A stretch of DNA of 64,000 nt from a gamma proteobacterium symbiont of Stewartia floridana (GCA_003676145.1 NAUB01000023.1:302350-366349); one strand, 5' to 3'. Positions 10,514-18,433 are shown, counted from the stretch's first letter. The notes: a model not told the origin generated them from the letters alone. Made by a program: numbers and translations.

Positions 10514-10547
10514 TTCCCACGTATCAAAATATCGCTAGCCAAAGGCC

Positions 10548-10817
10548 ATGAAAAGAGTCATCACAACCACCGTACTGATCGGCGCTCTCTGCAGTAGCAT
10601 GCTGAGCCAGGCACTGCCGATCTATCGAGGCGAGGTTGGGGCTGATATGGATAGCCGAACCAGCTGGGAAGGTGTAAACCCGGCCGAAATCTATAGGGTG
10701 AAAAATCCGACCAGTGAATTCCATGTCACTGTGCCAGAGCCGAGCACTCTGGCGCTGCTTGGGTTGGGCATGATCTGGATTGGAACAAGAAGATTTATAA
10801 ACCGACGAAGAAAATAG
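10548..10817 (+). CDS. Small PEP-CTERM sorting domain protein
   Basis: 89 residues. A signal peptide (about 1-22) precedes a mature segment of only about 40 residues with no Cys, then the PEP-CTERM signal: VPEPSTLALLGLGM at 62-75, a hydrophobic helix and a terminal Arg-rich cluster (RRFINRRRK). By family knowledge exosortase (EpsH/XrtA) cleaves at this motif and the protein is delivered to the surface or to exopolysaccharide. No exosortase gene is present in the window, so that machinery must lie elsewhere. A sigma-54 promoter precedes it and a strong terminator follows, so it is monocistronic. Confidence 0.85.
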   Translation: MKRVITTTVLIGALCSSMLSQALPIYRGEVGADMDSRTSWEGVNPAEIYRVKNPTSEFHVTVPEPSTLALLGLGMIWIGTRRFINRRRK

Positions 10818-10868
10818 TCTGAAATAGTTTCATGTTGAAAGTTCTCCTCCTTTAGAACTCCATCATTG

Positions 10869-10894
10869 GCCGCCTCCCCGGGCGGCTTTTTTTT
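10869..10894 (+). terminator. Rho-independent terminator of the PEP-CTERM gene
   Basis: Stem GCCGCC (10869-10874) pairs with GGCGGC (10881-10886) around a 6-base loop and is directly followed by eight T residues (10887-10894). Confidence 0.9.
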
Positions 10895-10973
10895 ACCGAT
10901 AACGATTTGGAAATGCCCGAAGGTTTCGAGCGATGGGTTGGCGGACAGCCCTAAGACTGTCCGCCAGTTATGT

Positions 10974-11807
10974 TCAATCGCGTATGACGATCTCAACCCG
11001 GCGGTTTTTCAAGCGGCCGGCTGCGGTGGTGTTATCGGTGATCGGGGTGGATTCACCCAGTCCGAGGGTGTCGATTCTGGAGGCGTCCACACCAACCTGA
11101 ACCAGCGCCTCCTTGACAGAAAGTGCCCTTCGTTCCGAGAGATCGAGATTGTACTCATCGGTGCCCACATTGTCGGTATGGCCCTCGATCAGCACGGTCT
11201 TTTCCGGATACTCGCCGAGAAACGAGGCCAGTTTGTCGATGGTGCTCATGGCGCCGGGAAGCAGATCGGTTTTTCCCGACGAGAAGAGTACGTCACCCAG
11301 GGTCATGACCATGCCACGTTCCGTCTTCAGGGCCTGCAACTCTTCAAGCTCACGACGCAGTGCCTCGGCCTTGGCCAGTGCCTGCTCCCGTTCCATCAGT
11401 GCGGCCTCCTTGTCACGAAGCGCTTCGGCCTTGGCCTGCTGTTCGAGCTGAATTTCAATCTCCCTCGCTTTCAGGCGCTCCTTGTTTTTTACTTCACCCA
11501 GCTCCTGGAGTCTGTCGCTGGCCGACTTGCGGGCAGAGATCGCCCGGGCGGTCTCGACTCGGGTGGAACCGACGTAGGCGAGAGAGTTCATATCCTGTTC
11601 GTTTTCGGCAACCGCGGCACGAGCCAAAGCCTGTTCAGCTCTCTCCAGCTCAGCGGGAGCATGGCGCAGAATATCTTCATTCTGTTTTGCTTCGGCGTAG
11701 GCTTGCTCTGCGTCTAACAGGGCTTGGCTTTTCTGAGTGGAACTGCAGGCGATGAGTAACAGGGCGAGTGCAGTGAAGATCGTCAAACGGTTAGCTATGC
11801 GGGACAT
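10974..11807 (-). CDS. OmpA family peptidoglycan-binding lipoprotein with DUF4398-like N terminus
   Basis: 277 residues. Lipobox LLIAC puts the lipidated Cys at 21. Residues about 28-100 resemble DUF4398 (Ala/Glu-rich helices), followed by a long charged coiled coil (about 100-160) and a C-terminal OmpA domain (about 163-275) with FSSGKTDLLPGAM, EGHTDNVG and NLDLSERRALSVKEAL, the peptidoglycan-binding signature. It most likely tethers the outer membrane to peptidoglycan. It follows the smaller DUF4398 lipoprotein gene by 39 bases, so both are probably one operon read right to left. Confidence 0.9.
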   Translation of the reverse strand: MSRIANRLTIFTALALLLIACSSTQKSQALLDAEQAYAEAKQNEDILRHAPAELERAEQALARAAVAENEQDMNSLAYVGSTRVETARAISARKSASDRLQELGEVKNKERLKAREIEIQLEQQAKAEALRDKEAALMEREQALAKAEALRRELEELQALKTERGMVMTLGDVLFSSGKTDLLPGAMSTIDKLASFLGEYPEKTVLIEGHTDNVGTDEYNLDLSERRALSVKEALVQVGVDASRIDTLGLGESTPITDNTTAAGRLKNRRVEIVIRD

Positions 11808-11846
11808 GGTGTGTTCTCCATCTGAATCTGATTATGTGTGGGGCTG

Positions 11847-12242
11847 TCACTGCCTTTTTCTGGCACGCATGATCTCTTCTCGCAGCACCTTGATGCTGTT
11901 TTCGAGTTCGCTTACGGCTCTGTCCGCTTCCGCCTTGGCGCTAATCGCCTTGGCCAGTTCCGCGTCTGCCTGGGCCTCTTCTGCAAGCCTTTTTGCTGAT
12001 TCGTAGTTCTCTTTGGCCAGCTCGAGTTTGGCCTGTTTTATCTTCTGCCTGGCCCGATCCATGCGCACAGGTGCATGTTTGGTGGCATCTTCATTCTCCG
12101 CCGCATTCAGAGCGGTCTCCGCTGCAGACATCTCCGCGACAGGCTTTGGCGCTGAGCTGCATCCAGGCAATGCGATGAACATCATTGTAAGGATTGCGGG
12201 TAGAGTGAGTGCCCGCCAATGTGGTTTTACAGAGTTCAGCAT
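11847..12242 (-). CDS. DUF4398 domain lipoprotein
   Basis: 131 residues from ATG 12242, chosen over the longer frame (to 12377) because an AGAAGGAA ribosome-binding site and a proper lipoprotein signal follow this start. Lipobox LPGC gives Cys28. The mature part is one helical, Ala/Glu/Lys-rich DUF4398 domain with repeated EAQADAELAKA-type heptads, a predicted coiled coil. It is a shorter relative of the N-terminal half of the OmpA lipoprotein encoded next, suggesting duplication and a shared envelope role, perhaps hetero-oligomerisation. Function unknown. Confidence 0.8.
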   Translation of the reverse strand: MLNSVKPHWRALTLPAILTMMFIALPGCSSAPKPVAEMSAAETALNAAENEDATKHAPVRMDRARQKIKQAKLELAKENYESAKRLAEEAQADAELAKAISAKAEADRAVSELENSIKVLREEIMRARKRQ

Positions 12243-12589
12243 GATCTTATTCCTTCTGTTTGAACCGGCAATTGTGGAATTTATAGTGCGCTTGGTGCCG
12301 TCTCCCGAAAAGCCATCCGCTCTCAGTGAGACAAAACACTCAGCGTCGATTATTCGAGGCTTTGTCTGATCCGTCAACCAAGCATTGACTTTACGACAGC
12401 AGACTCAGCTTCGTTGATGAGTGAGGATAACTCAGATCTGTGTGATCGTAGAGGCTAAAAGGTCGTAATTTGACGATTTATAACGATTCTGAGCTGTAGG
12501 GCCTGTTAACAGGAGAGGCCCATCGGTGCCCTGAAGAGCTGCTGATGGGCCGTTATTAACACGACGCCCTGAGTCCCGGTATCGTTGAA

Positions 12590-13174
12590 TCAGTTCAGGT
12601 CGCTGATCAGTGAGCTTTTAACGGCTGAATCCAGCCCGTCAATGGTGTAGTCATACTCTGCATGATCGATCCCGGCGGAAAGCTTGGCGCCGTTTTTCAG
12701 GCTCTCGATCATCCCTTCGGTCAATTCGAACCGGATGAAGTGGACAGCTGAGGTTTTATCTTCCGTTGTGCGCTCGAGATCCTCATTGGCAATCGGGCGG
12801 ATCTTTTCATGGCCTTCAACCGCCAGCCAGATGGCGTTTTCAATACCAATCAGTTTGGCGAGTGCCTGTTTACGCTCCTCCACATCGTCATACTCCATCA
12901 TGAATGTGGCCTTCCAGTTGGTGCCGTCAGGGATCAGAGGATTGTAGACATCCAGTTCATCCTGGATCCCATCGTGTTCAAATATGCGTTCGATGCGCAG
13001 CATCTCCTGAATCTGATACTGCATCGTCAGCTCATCCTCGAAATAGAGCGCGGCATGAGGTCCAATCGGTAATCGACGGCTTTTTTTATGGTCAATGACG
13101 CGGTTTCTGAACTCCTGGCGTATACGGGAGTACTCTTCAAGGCTGTAGAGGTCTTCATGGGATAGCTGGGTCAT
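12590..13174 (-). CDS. DUF3501 family protein
   Basis: 194 residues, soluble, no Cys-rich motif. The pattern RRLPIGPHAALYFEDELTMQYQIQEML is the characteristic start of the DUF3501 family (only its recognised gist is given here: LPIGPHA then FED then QIQEML). Family members occur almost always in an operon with a rubrerythrin and a CCG-type Fe-S protein, as here, which points to a role in peroxide or oxygen stress or in the assembly of those redox proteins. The reaction is unknown. It is the last gene of the operon, 50 bases after the Fe-S gene. Confidence 0.85.
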   Translation of the reverse strand: MTQLSHEDLYSLEEYSRIRQEFRNRVIDHKKSRRLPIGPHAALYFEDELTMQYQIQEMLRIERIFEHDGIQDELDVYNPLIPDGTNWKATFMMEYDDVEERKQALAKLIGIENAIWLAVEGHEKIRPIANEDLERTTEDKTSAVHFIRFELTEGMIESLKNGAKLSAGIDHAEYDYTIDGLDSAVKSSLISDLN

Positions 13175-13224
13175 GAGGCGCTCCTGAAATTATCTGTTTG
13201 CAATGGTTTTTTCCTAAACAGGCA

Positions 13225-14568
13225 CTAGATACCATAGGCCTGACGCATCAGACTGATCGGGTGTTGAGGTTGTCTGCCATCGTTGAGGCCATTTTCGATG
13301 TGGTGACCGGCCATTGGGCAGTCACTGCCGTAACAGTCGGCTTCCGCCTGTTTTACCCGGTTGACCACGGGCTTGCCGATCTTCATGGCGTGTTTGTGAA
13401 ATTCGCTCTTCACCGCATAGGTTCCATCATGGCCGGAACAGCGTTCGATGGCTGTCACCTGGGTATCCGGGATGAGACTTAGAACCTCCTTTGTTTTGGC
13501 CCCGACATTCTGCACCCGCTGATGACAGGCGGCATGGTAGGCCACCTTGCCCAGGCCCTGCTTGAAGTCTGTTTTCAGCAGCTCCGCTTTGTGTCTGAGC
13601 ATCAGGTACTCGAAGATGTCGAAAACCGCATCGGCGACTTTTTTAACCTCAGGGTCATCGGGAAACAGCAGTGGCAGCTCCTGTTTGAACATCAGTGCAC
13701 AGGAAGGTACCGGTGCGACGATATCCCAACCCTGATCCACCAGTTTGGCCAGTACCGGAATATTGGCATCCTTGGCGGCCTCGACCGCGTCCAGATTGCC
13801 CAATTCGAGTTTGGGCATGCCACAACACTGCTCTTTTTCCGCCAGGGTGACCGGTATGTCGTTGTGTTCGAATACCGCTACCAGGTCCTCACCCACATGG
13901 GGTTCGTTGTAGTTGCCGTAACAGGTGCCGAACAGGGCCACTTTACCTTTGGTGGTTCCCGCAGGGGTGCCCTGTGCATCGATGGCAACCTTTGCGGCCA
14001 GGCGCTTGCGCAGGGGTTTGCTGTGAAATTCGGGGAGCTTTGCTTCGGCATGAACGCCCAGTGCATGATCCAGTATTTCACGGAAATTTTTCGATTTGTT
14101 GAATCGGTTGACCACGCCTGAGACGACCGGAATGCCGGCCAGTTTGCCCAGGTTGTCGGTGCTGGTGAGCAGTCGGTCGCGCAGTTTGACGTCGCCTTTC
14201 TTATACTTCACCGCTTTCGCCCGCAACATCAGGTGCGGAAAGTCGATATTCCACTCGTGAGGCGGTACATAGGGGCATTTGGTCATGTAACAGAGGTCGC
14301 ACAGGTAGCAGTGATCCACCACCTGCCAGTAATCCTCTTTGGCAACACCGTCAACCTCCATGGTCTCCGATTCATCCACCAGATCGAACAGGCTTGGAAA
14401 GCTTTGACAGAGGCTGACGCAGCGTCGACATCCGTGGCACAGATCGAAGACCCGTTCCAGCTCCTCCATCAGGCTCTGCTCGTTGTAGTATTCGGGATTT
14501 TTCCAGTCGATGGAATGCCGTGTCGGGGCTTCCAGATTACCTTCTTTTTGACCGGTAGGTGCTGCCAT
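13225..14568 (-). CDS. Fe-S oxidoreductase with CCG domains (GlpC/HdrD-like)
   Basis: 447 residues. Two [4Fe-4S] ferredoxin motifs come first: CHGCRRCVSLC and CYLCDLCYMTKCP. Two CCG-type domains follow: the first has an intact CCGMPKLELG, while the second has CSG (ERCSGHDGTY) in place of CCG, so one cluster ligand set is altered. The protein resembles the C subunit of anaerobic glycerol-3-phosphate dehydrogenase and heterodisulfide reductase subunits, but no flavin subunit is adjacent. In this gene context it probably relays electrons to the rubrerythrin. It sits 81 bases after the rubrerythrin gene. Confidence 0.88.
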   Translation of the reverse strand: MAAPTGQKEGNLEAPTRHSIDWKNPEYYNEQSLMEELERVFDLCHGCRRCVSLCQSFPSLFDLVDESETMEVDGVAKEDYWQVVDHCYLCDLCYMTKCPYVPPHEWNIDFPHLMLRAKAVKYKKGDVKLRDRLLTSTDNLGKLAGIPVVSGVVNRFNKSKNFREILDHALGVHAEAKLPEFHSKPLRKRLAAKVAIDAQGTPAGTTKGKVALFGTCYGNYNEPHVGEDLVAVFEHNDIPVTLAEKEQCCGMPKLELGNLDAVEAAKDANIPVLAKLVDQGWDIVAPVPSCALMFKQELPLLFPDDPEVKKVADAVFDIFEYLMLRHKAELLKTDFKQGLGKVAYHAACHQRVQNVGAKTKEVLSLIPDTQVTAIERCSGHDGTYAVKSEFHKHAMKIGKPVVNRVKQAEADCYGSDCPMAGHHIENGLNDGRQPQHPISLMRQAYGI

Positions 14569-14649
14569 GGGTATCTACTCCTGAATTGAGGCTTGGCGGC
14601 CTCTCGCCGAGACCGCCGTATCGGGTATTACCCGAGCCTGTTCTGCTGC

Positions 14650-15066
14650 TCAGTCCAGCTCGTCCAGAGCTTTCTGGTAACGGTTGGCGTGTGAACGTTC
14701 CGCCTTGGCCAGAGTCTCGAACCAGTCAGCGACTTCATCGAAGCCCTCGTCACGGGCGGTTTTGGCCATACCAGGATACATGTCAGTGTATTCGTGGGTC
14801 TCGCCTGCAACTGCGGCTTTCAGATTATCGCCTGTTGGGCCGATCGGCAGACCGGTCGCAGGATCGCCGCACTGCTCCAGATACTCAAGATGGCCATGAG
14901 CGTGGCCGGTTTCACCTTCAGCGGTGGAACGAAACAGGGCTGCCACATCGTTGTAACCCTCTACGTCGGCTTTGGCGGCGAAGTAGAGGTAGCGACGATT
15001 GGCTTGGGATTCTCCGGCAAAAGCGTCTTTCAGGTTTTGCTCTGTATTACTACCTTTGAGTTCCAT
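14650..15066 (-). CDS. Rubrerythrin-like diiron peroxidase without rubredoxin domain
   Basis: 138 residues from ATG 15066 (GGAGA ribosome-binding site; a longer frame to 15105 lacks support). It is a four-helix ferritin-like diiron protein with two Glu/His sets: [12 protein letters not shown] and [10 protein letters not shown] in the first half, and [11 protein letters not shown] and [10 protein letters not shown] in the second. There is no C-terminal CxxC pair, so the rubredoxin domain of classical rubrerythrins is missing and electrons must come from a partner, plausibly the Fe-S protein encoded next. First gene of the operon; a Fur-family palindrome lies 69 bases upstream (15135-15149). 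Confidence 0.92.
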   Translation of the reverse strand: MELKGSNTEQNLKDAFAGESQANRRYLYFAAKADVEGYNDVAALFRSTAEGETGHAHGHLEYLEQCGDPATGLPIGPTGDNLKAAVAGETHEYTDMYPGMAKTARDEGFDEVADWFETLAKAERSHANRYQKALDELD

Positions 15067-15134
15067 ATCTGGTTCTCCGAAATGATGGTTATTGTGGAAT
15101 TGCACGTTGAGCCCTGCGGGCTCTTCGCTGTTGC

Positions 15135-15149
15135 TTAGAATAGTTCTAA
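15135..15149. promoter_or_regulatory. Irr/PerR-type operator upstream of the rubrerythrin operon
   Basis: TTAGAATAGTTCTAA is a perfect inverted repeat TTAGAA-N3-TTCTAA. It fits the Irr iron-control element (TTTAGAA-N3-TTCTAAA) and has the 7-1-7 form of PerR boxes. On the minus strand a TTGAAA -35 and a TTATTT -10 with 17-base spacing lie just upstream, so the box sits at the expected start site. A second copy of the motif is at 15867-15881. Confidence 0.7.
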
Positions 15150-15336
15150 AAATAATTGGAAGCGAATGGTCTTTTCAATGGCAATGATAGTTTTTGCCTA
15201 ATACTGATGAGTTTCTGCGACGGTATCTCTTCAAGGCCTTCCGGGGCATGGCTTCACCTGGCATATAACCCCATGTAAAATAGGTTAATTATGTGGGGTT
15301 GTAGAATTATCAGCCGATTGAATTTATACTCAGCAG

Positions 15337-15771
15337 ATGAATTTGAACGAACATCATCAGTCTCCGCAAAAGCGGAACATCACTCAAATGATGGTCGCGC
15401 ATGGGGTCAACCTGACCAAGCAGCGGCGTATCATTGCGGATGTATTGTTCGAACGTAACCAGCATGTTACTGCGGATCAGCTCTTCGATCTGGTGAAACA
15501 GACTGGCAGCCGGGTATCCAAAGCAACGGTCTACAATACGTTGGGGCTGTTTGCCAGGAAGGGGTTGGTGAGGGAGATTTTCATCGACGCCTCGCGTACC
15601 TTCTACGATTCAAACAACAGTCACCATCACCACTTCTACAATGTGGATACTGGTGATCTGATCGATATCAAAGACCGTTTGGCAGCCCACTTCATCGAAC
15701 AGGATCTACCCGAAGGCACATCCATGGATGTTGTCGATCTGGTGGTGAGGGTTAGAAATATCAAGTCCTGA
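15337..15771 (+). CDS. Fur family transcriptional regulator, Irr/PerR-like
   Basis: 144 residues: a winged-helix DNA-binding half (LTKQRRIIADVLF, then SKATVYNTLGLFARKGLV) and a dimerisation half with the metal-site HHHHF stretch at 96-100. The CxxC pairs that hold structural zinc in Fur and most PerR proteins are absent, which is typical of Irr. Irr and PerR are haem/iron- or peroxide-responsive repressors. It lies between, and divergent from, the rubrerythrin operon and upstream of the cytochrome c peroxidase gene; both targets carry the same 15-bp palindrome, so I infer it represses both. Confidence 0.9.
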   Translation: MNLNEHHQSPQKRNITQMMVAHGVNLTKQRRIIADVLFERNQHVTADQLFDLVKQTGSRVSKATVYNTLGLFARKGLVREIFIDASRTFYDSNNSHHHHFYNVDTGDLIDIKDRLAAHFIEQDLPEGTSMDVVDLVVRVRNIKS

Positions 15772-15842
15772 TCGGCATCCCGTCTCTCAACTCCCTCTTC
15801 TGGCAAATCATTGAATCTCTCAATTTCACAGCGCTTGAAACG

Positions 15843-15856
15843 TTGACATAAATCAA
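15843..15856 (+). promoter_or_regulatory. FNR/ANR-type binding site
   Basis: TTGACATAAATCAA matches TTGAT-N4-ATCAA with one difference. Its centre is 41.5 bases upstream of the start site predicted from the TAATAT -10 element at 15879-15884, the class II FNR activation position. Bacterial cytochrome c peroxidases are classically FNR/ANR-activated. Confidence 0.7.
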
Positions 15857-15866
15857 TGTTTTAAAT

Positions 15867-15881
15867 TTAGACTAAATCTAA
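15867..15881. promoter_or_regulatory. Irr/PerR-type operator overlapping the peroxidase -10 element
   Basis: TTAGACTAAATCTAA is a 7-1-7 inverted repeat with six of seven arm positions symmetric, the same TTAGA arms as the box at 15135-15149. It overlaps the predicted -10 (15879-15884), a repressor position. Confidence 0.6.
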
Positions 15882-16075
15882 TATTTGCCCACACTCTGTA
15901 TGGTTTTTGTCTCCGGCCAATGCCAGTCGTACCACAAACGCCCATACGAGTTGAAAATAATTAGTGCAAATTTATTCCCCAAGGGACTGCAGTTGCCCGC
16001 TATGCGCTGCAGGTATCAAGTCAGTAATTCCATGAGGATGGTTCCACTCTTCAAGAACCTTACAGGTAAAAGGAA

Positions 16076-17065
16076 ATGAACTTTAAAACAACTCTGATCG
16101 CAACAGTGCTGCTAGGTATTTCAGGCCAGGCTATGGCAGCGGACGAGCCCATCAAACCGATTAAACCTGTTCAGAGCATCAATCTGGGACAGGTTGAGCT
16201 AGGCAAAAAACTCTATTTCGATCCCCGTCTTTCCAAGTCCGGCTTCATTTCATGTAACTCATGCCACAACCTGAGCATGGGGGGTACCGATAACCTTAAA
16301 ACCTCGATCGGCCATAATTGGCAGCAGGGTCCGATCAATGCGCCCACCGTTCTGAACTCCAGCCTGAATGTGGCTCAATTCTGGGATGGCCGGGCTGCAG
16401 ACCTGAAAGCACAAGCCGGTGGTCCGATCGCCAATCCGGGGGAGATGGCGGCGACCCATACCCTGGCGATTGAGGTGCTGGAGTCGATCCCCCAGTACGT
16501 GATGGAGTTCAAGAAGGTTTTTGGTGTGGATAAAATCACCATCGATGAGGTGACCCAGGCGATCGCTGAGTTTGAGAAGACGCTGGTGACCCCCAACTCG
16601 GATTTTGACAAGTGGTTGTTGGGCGACAAGGCTGCTCTGAATGATCAGGCGCTGGAAGGTTACAAACTGTTCAAGGAGAGCGGCTGCACCGCCTGCCATA
16701 ATGGCGAAGCGGTCGGTGGCAACTCTTTTCAGAAGATGGGTCTGGTCGAGGCCTATAAGACCGATAGCAAGGCAGAGGGTCTGAGTGGGGTGACTGGTAA
16801 GGATGCGGACCGCTTTAAATTTAAAGTACCCACCTTGAGAAATGTGGAGATGACCTACCCCTACTTCCATGATGGTGAAGCGCAAACCCTGACCGAAGCC
16901 GTCGATGTGATGGGCAGGTTGCAGCTGGGGCGCAAATTCACCGATGCGGAAAACGGCCAGATCGTGGCCTTTCTCAAGTCCCTGACCGGGGATCAGCCAT
17001 CCTTCATGATGCCGATCCTGCCACCTTCAACCGACAATACACCGGCACCCAAGCCTTTTGATTAA
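16076..17065 (+). CDS. Di-haem cytochrome c peroxidase
   Basis: 329 residues with a signal peptide (about 1-21, ending AMAA). It reduces H2O2 to water in the periplasm with electrons from small c-type cytochromes. Two haem motifs are visible: CNSCH at 60-64 (peroxidatic haem) and CTACH at 204-208 (electron-transfer haem), in the usual spacing for bacterial CcpA-type enzymes. The promoter region combines an FNR-type site and a Fur-family box, consistent with expression at low oxygen and under peroxide or iron control. A perfect hairpin follows at 17098-17121. Confidence 0.95.
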   Translation: MNFKTTLIATVLLGISGQAMAADEPIKPIKPVQSINLGQVELGKKLYFDPRLSKSGFISCNSCHNLSMGGTDNLKTSIGHNWQQGPINAPTVLNSSLNVAQFWDGRAADLKAQAGGPIANPGEMAATHTLAIEVLESIPQYVMEFKKVFGVDKITIDEVTQAIAEFEKTLVTPNSDFDKWLLGDKAALNDQALEGYKLFKESGCTACHNGEAVGGNSFQKMGLVEAYKTDSKAEGLSGVTGKDADRFKFKVPTLRNVEMTYPYFHDGEAQTLTEAVDVMGRLQLGRKFTDAENGQIVAFLKSLTGDQPSFMMPILPPSTDNTPAPKPFD

Positions 17066-17097
17066 GTAACGGAGCTGGTTCTGACTGAACCACCAGA

Positions 17098-17121
17098 CCA
17101 CGCACCCTTACGGGTGCGTGG
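17098..17121. terminator. Hairpin between convergent peroxidase and glk genes
   Basis: A perfect 10-bp stem, CCACGCACCC (17098-17107) with GGGTGCGTGG (17112-17121), loop TTAC. No T-run follows on either strand, but its position between two convergent stops suggests a bidirectional terminator. Confidence 0.55.
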
Positions 17122-17136
17122 CTCATTTCGGGCTGA

Positions 17137-18123
17137 TCAATCCTGCAGCTCTGCAAAGTGGGCCGCACCCATCAGGGCCGTCTTATCATTCAGAATGACT
17201 CTCACCGGCATTGCCGTGACGATGTGCTGCATGCGGCCTTTGGCCAGAAAAGCCTGCATGAACTGACCCTGTTTCAGCAGCGGTAGTATTTGCGGTGCGA
17301 TACCGCCGCCCAGATAGACGCCCCCGGTGGCCATGATCTTCAAGGCATGGTTGCTGGCCTCACGACCATAGAATTCGATGAACAGCGCCATGGTTTCTGC
17401 TGCGATCGGATCCGCTTTGTCGATGGCGGCACGGGATACCGCAGGCGCCACACCGATCTGGTTGATCTGCTGTTGCAGCCATTGCGGTATTGTGGCCGAT
17501 CGATATTGCAGCAGAAAGGCGTAGATAGCCTCGATTCCAGGACCTGAGACCAGGCGCTCCCAGCTGACATGACCATACTGCTGCGCAAGACTTTCATAGA
17601 GTGCGTACTCCAGTGCGGAGTTGGCACTGAAATCCGAATGTCCGCCTTCGGAGGGGAAGGGGTTGTATCGACTGCCATCCCAATAGAGCCCGGCCTCTCC
17701 AAGGCCGGTGCCGGCCGAGATGATCGAGCGGTTGCCAGAGGCGTTCACGGCCCCGGCATTGAGGCTGTGAATATCGGACTCGTGCAGGGTATCGATGCCC
17801 CAGGCATTGGCCTCAAGATCATTCAGCAACCAGACCTGATCAAAGCCGAACTGTTGTTTCACCGACTGGGCGGAGACCAGCCAGGGCAGGTTGGTCGTTT
17901 CGCAGACCTGATCGATGACCGGTCCGGCCAGTCCGAAACAGGCACGCTGAATATCTTTCAGGCTGTGTTGATCAAGAAACTGCTCGAGAATCGATTCAAT
18001 GGTCGGATGGGCCGGGCTCGGATAGCTGGCTTCGATGATCGCTTGCTCAGGCTTGTCACCTGTGGAGTCGAACAGTGCCAGTCGGGTATTGGTTCCACCG
18101 ATATCGCCTGCCAATATCTGCAT
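17137..18123 (-). CDS. glk: Glucokinase (bacterial Glk family)
   Basis: 328 residues, close to the E. coli enzyme (321). It phosphorylates glucose to glucose 6-phosphate with ATP. The N-terminal phosphate loop GDIGGTNTRLALFD starts at residue 6; the SAGTGLGEAGLYWDG and PSEGGHSDFS segments (active-site and EGGH motif) and the C-terminal GGVYLGGGIAPQI loop are all present. It is monocistronic, convergent with the peroxidase gene, and its upstream gap carries repeat sequences (18151-18187 and 18217-18313). Confidence 0.95.
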   Translation of the reverse strand: MQILAGDIGGTNTRLALFDSTGDKPEQAIIEASYPSPAHPTIESILEQFLDQHSLKDIQRACFGLAGPVIDQVCETTNLPWLVSAQSVKQQFGFDQVWLLNDLEANAWGIDTLHESDIHSLNAGAVNASGNRSIISAGTGLGEAGLYWDGSRYNPFPSEGGHSDFSANSALEYALYESLAQQYGHVSWERLVSGPGIEAIYAFLLQYRSATIPQWLQQQINQIGVAPAVSRAAIDKADPIAAETMALFIEFYGREASNHALKIMATGGVYLGGGIAPQILPLLKQGQFMQAFLAKGRMQHIVTAMPVRVILNDKTALMGAAHFAELQD

Positions 18124-18150
18124 CTATAACCTCATTGCTAAATAAACTAC

Positions 18151-18187
18151 TTAGGGCCTGTTAACACGTACCCAACGTGCCCTGTTG
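18151..18187 (+). repeat. Dispersed repeat B, copy 1
   Basis: Starts TTAGGGCCTGTTAACAC and ends CCTGTTG. It aligns without gaps to 35309-35345, sharing TTAGGGCC, ACAC, CCAA and CCTGTTG. A related shorter copy lies at 12497-12511 (TAGGGCCTGTTAACA, with GTGCCCTG downstream), and the reverse-complement core AGGGCCTGTTACC is at 20594-20606. Confidence 0.6.
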
Positions 18188-18216
18188 CGCCTGGCACTTG
18201 AATATTAAGAGAAAAA

Positions 18217-18313
18217 GCCGCCAATAAACGCCAATCACCGCAAAATGCCGCAAAATTATCATACTGGGGATACTATTAGCGAAGGTTCGCGGTGATTGGC
18301 GTTCATTGGCGGT
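18217..18313. repeat. Long hairpin repeat A, copy 1
   Basis: The left arm starts GCCGCCAATAAACGCCAATC and runs to 18241; the right arm (18289-18313) is its reverse complement with two mismatches. The 47-base centre differs from the other copies. The same arm sequence recurs at 30837-30862 and 30913-30942. Confidence 0.85.
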
Positions 18314-18433
18314 TAATCTCCTTGGGTAGCTGAGCTTTTTAGGGTTTGGGCGGCTTTTAAGCCCAACGGCCTGGCGTCACGCTGATTTCACGCATTAGTA
18401 TGAGACAGAACACTAAGTGCGTATCATACCCGG

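Larger units (their letters stand above)
15772..16075 (+). other. Regulatory intergenic region in front of cytochrome c peroxidase
   Basis: No gene in these 304 bases. They contain an FNR-type site (15843-15856), a Fur-family box (15867-15881) and a TAATAT -10 element (15879-15884). If transcription starts near 15891 the leader is about 185 bases long; I see no riboswitch in it. Confidence 0.6.
18124..18433. other. 310-base intergenic region made largely of repeats
   Basis: Between divergent glk and uvrD. It holds a copy of the GGGCCTGTTAACA repeat (18151-18187) and a 97-base hairpin repeat (18217-18313). The remaining 120 bases presumably include the uvrD promoter; I see no gene. Confidence 0.6.
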
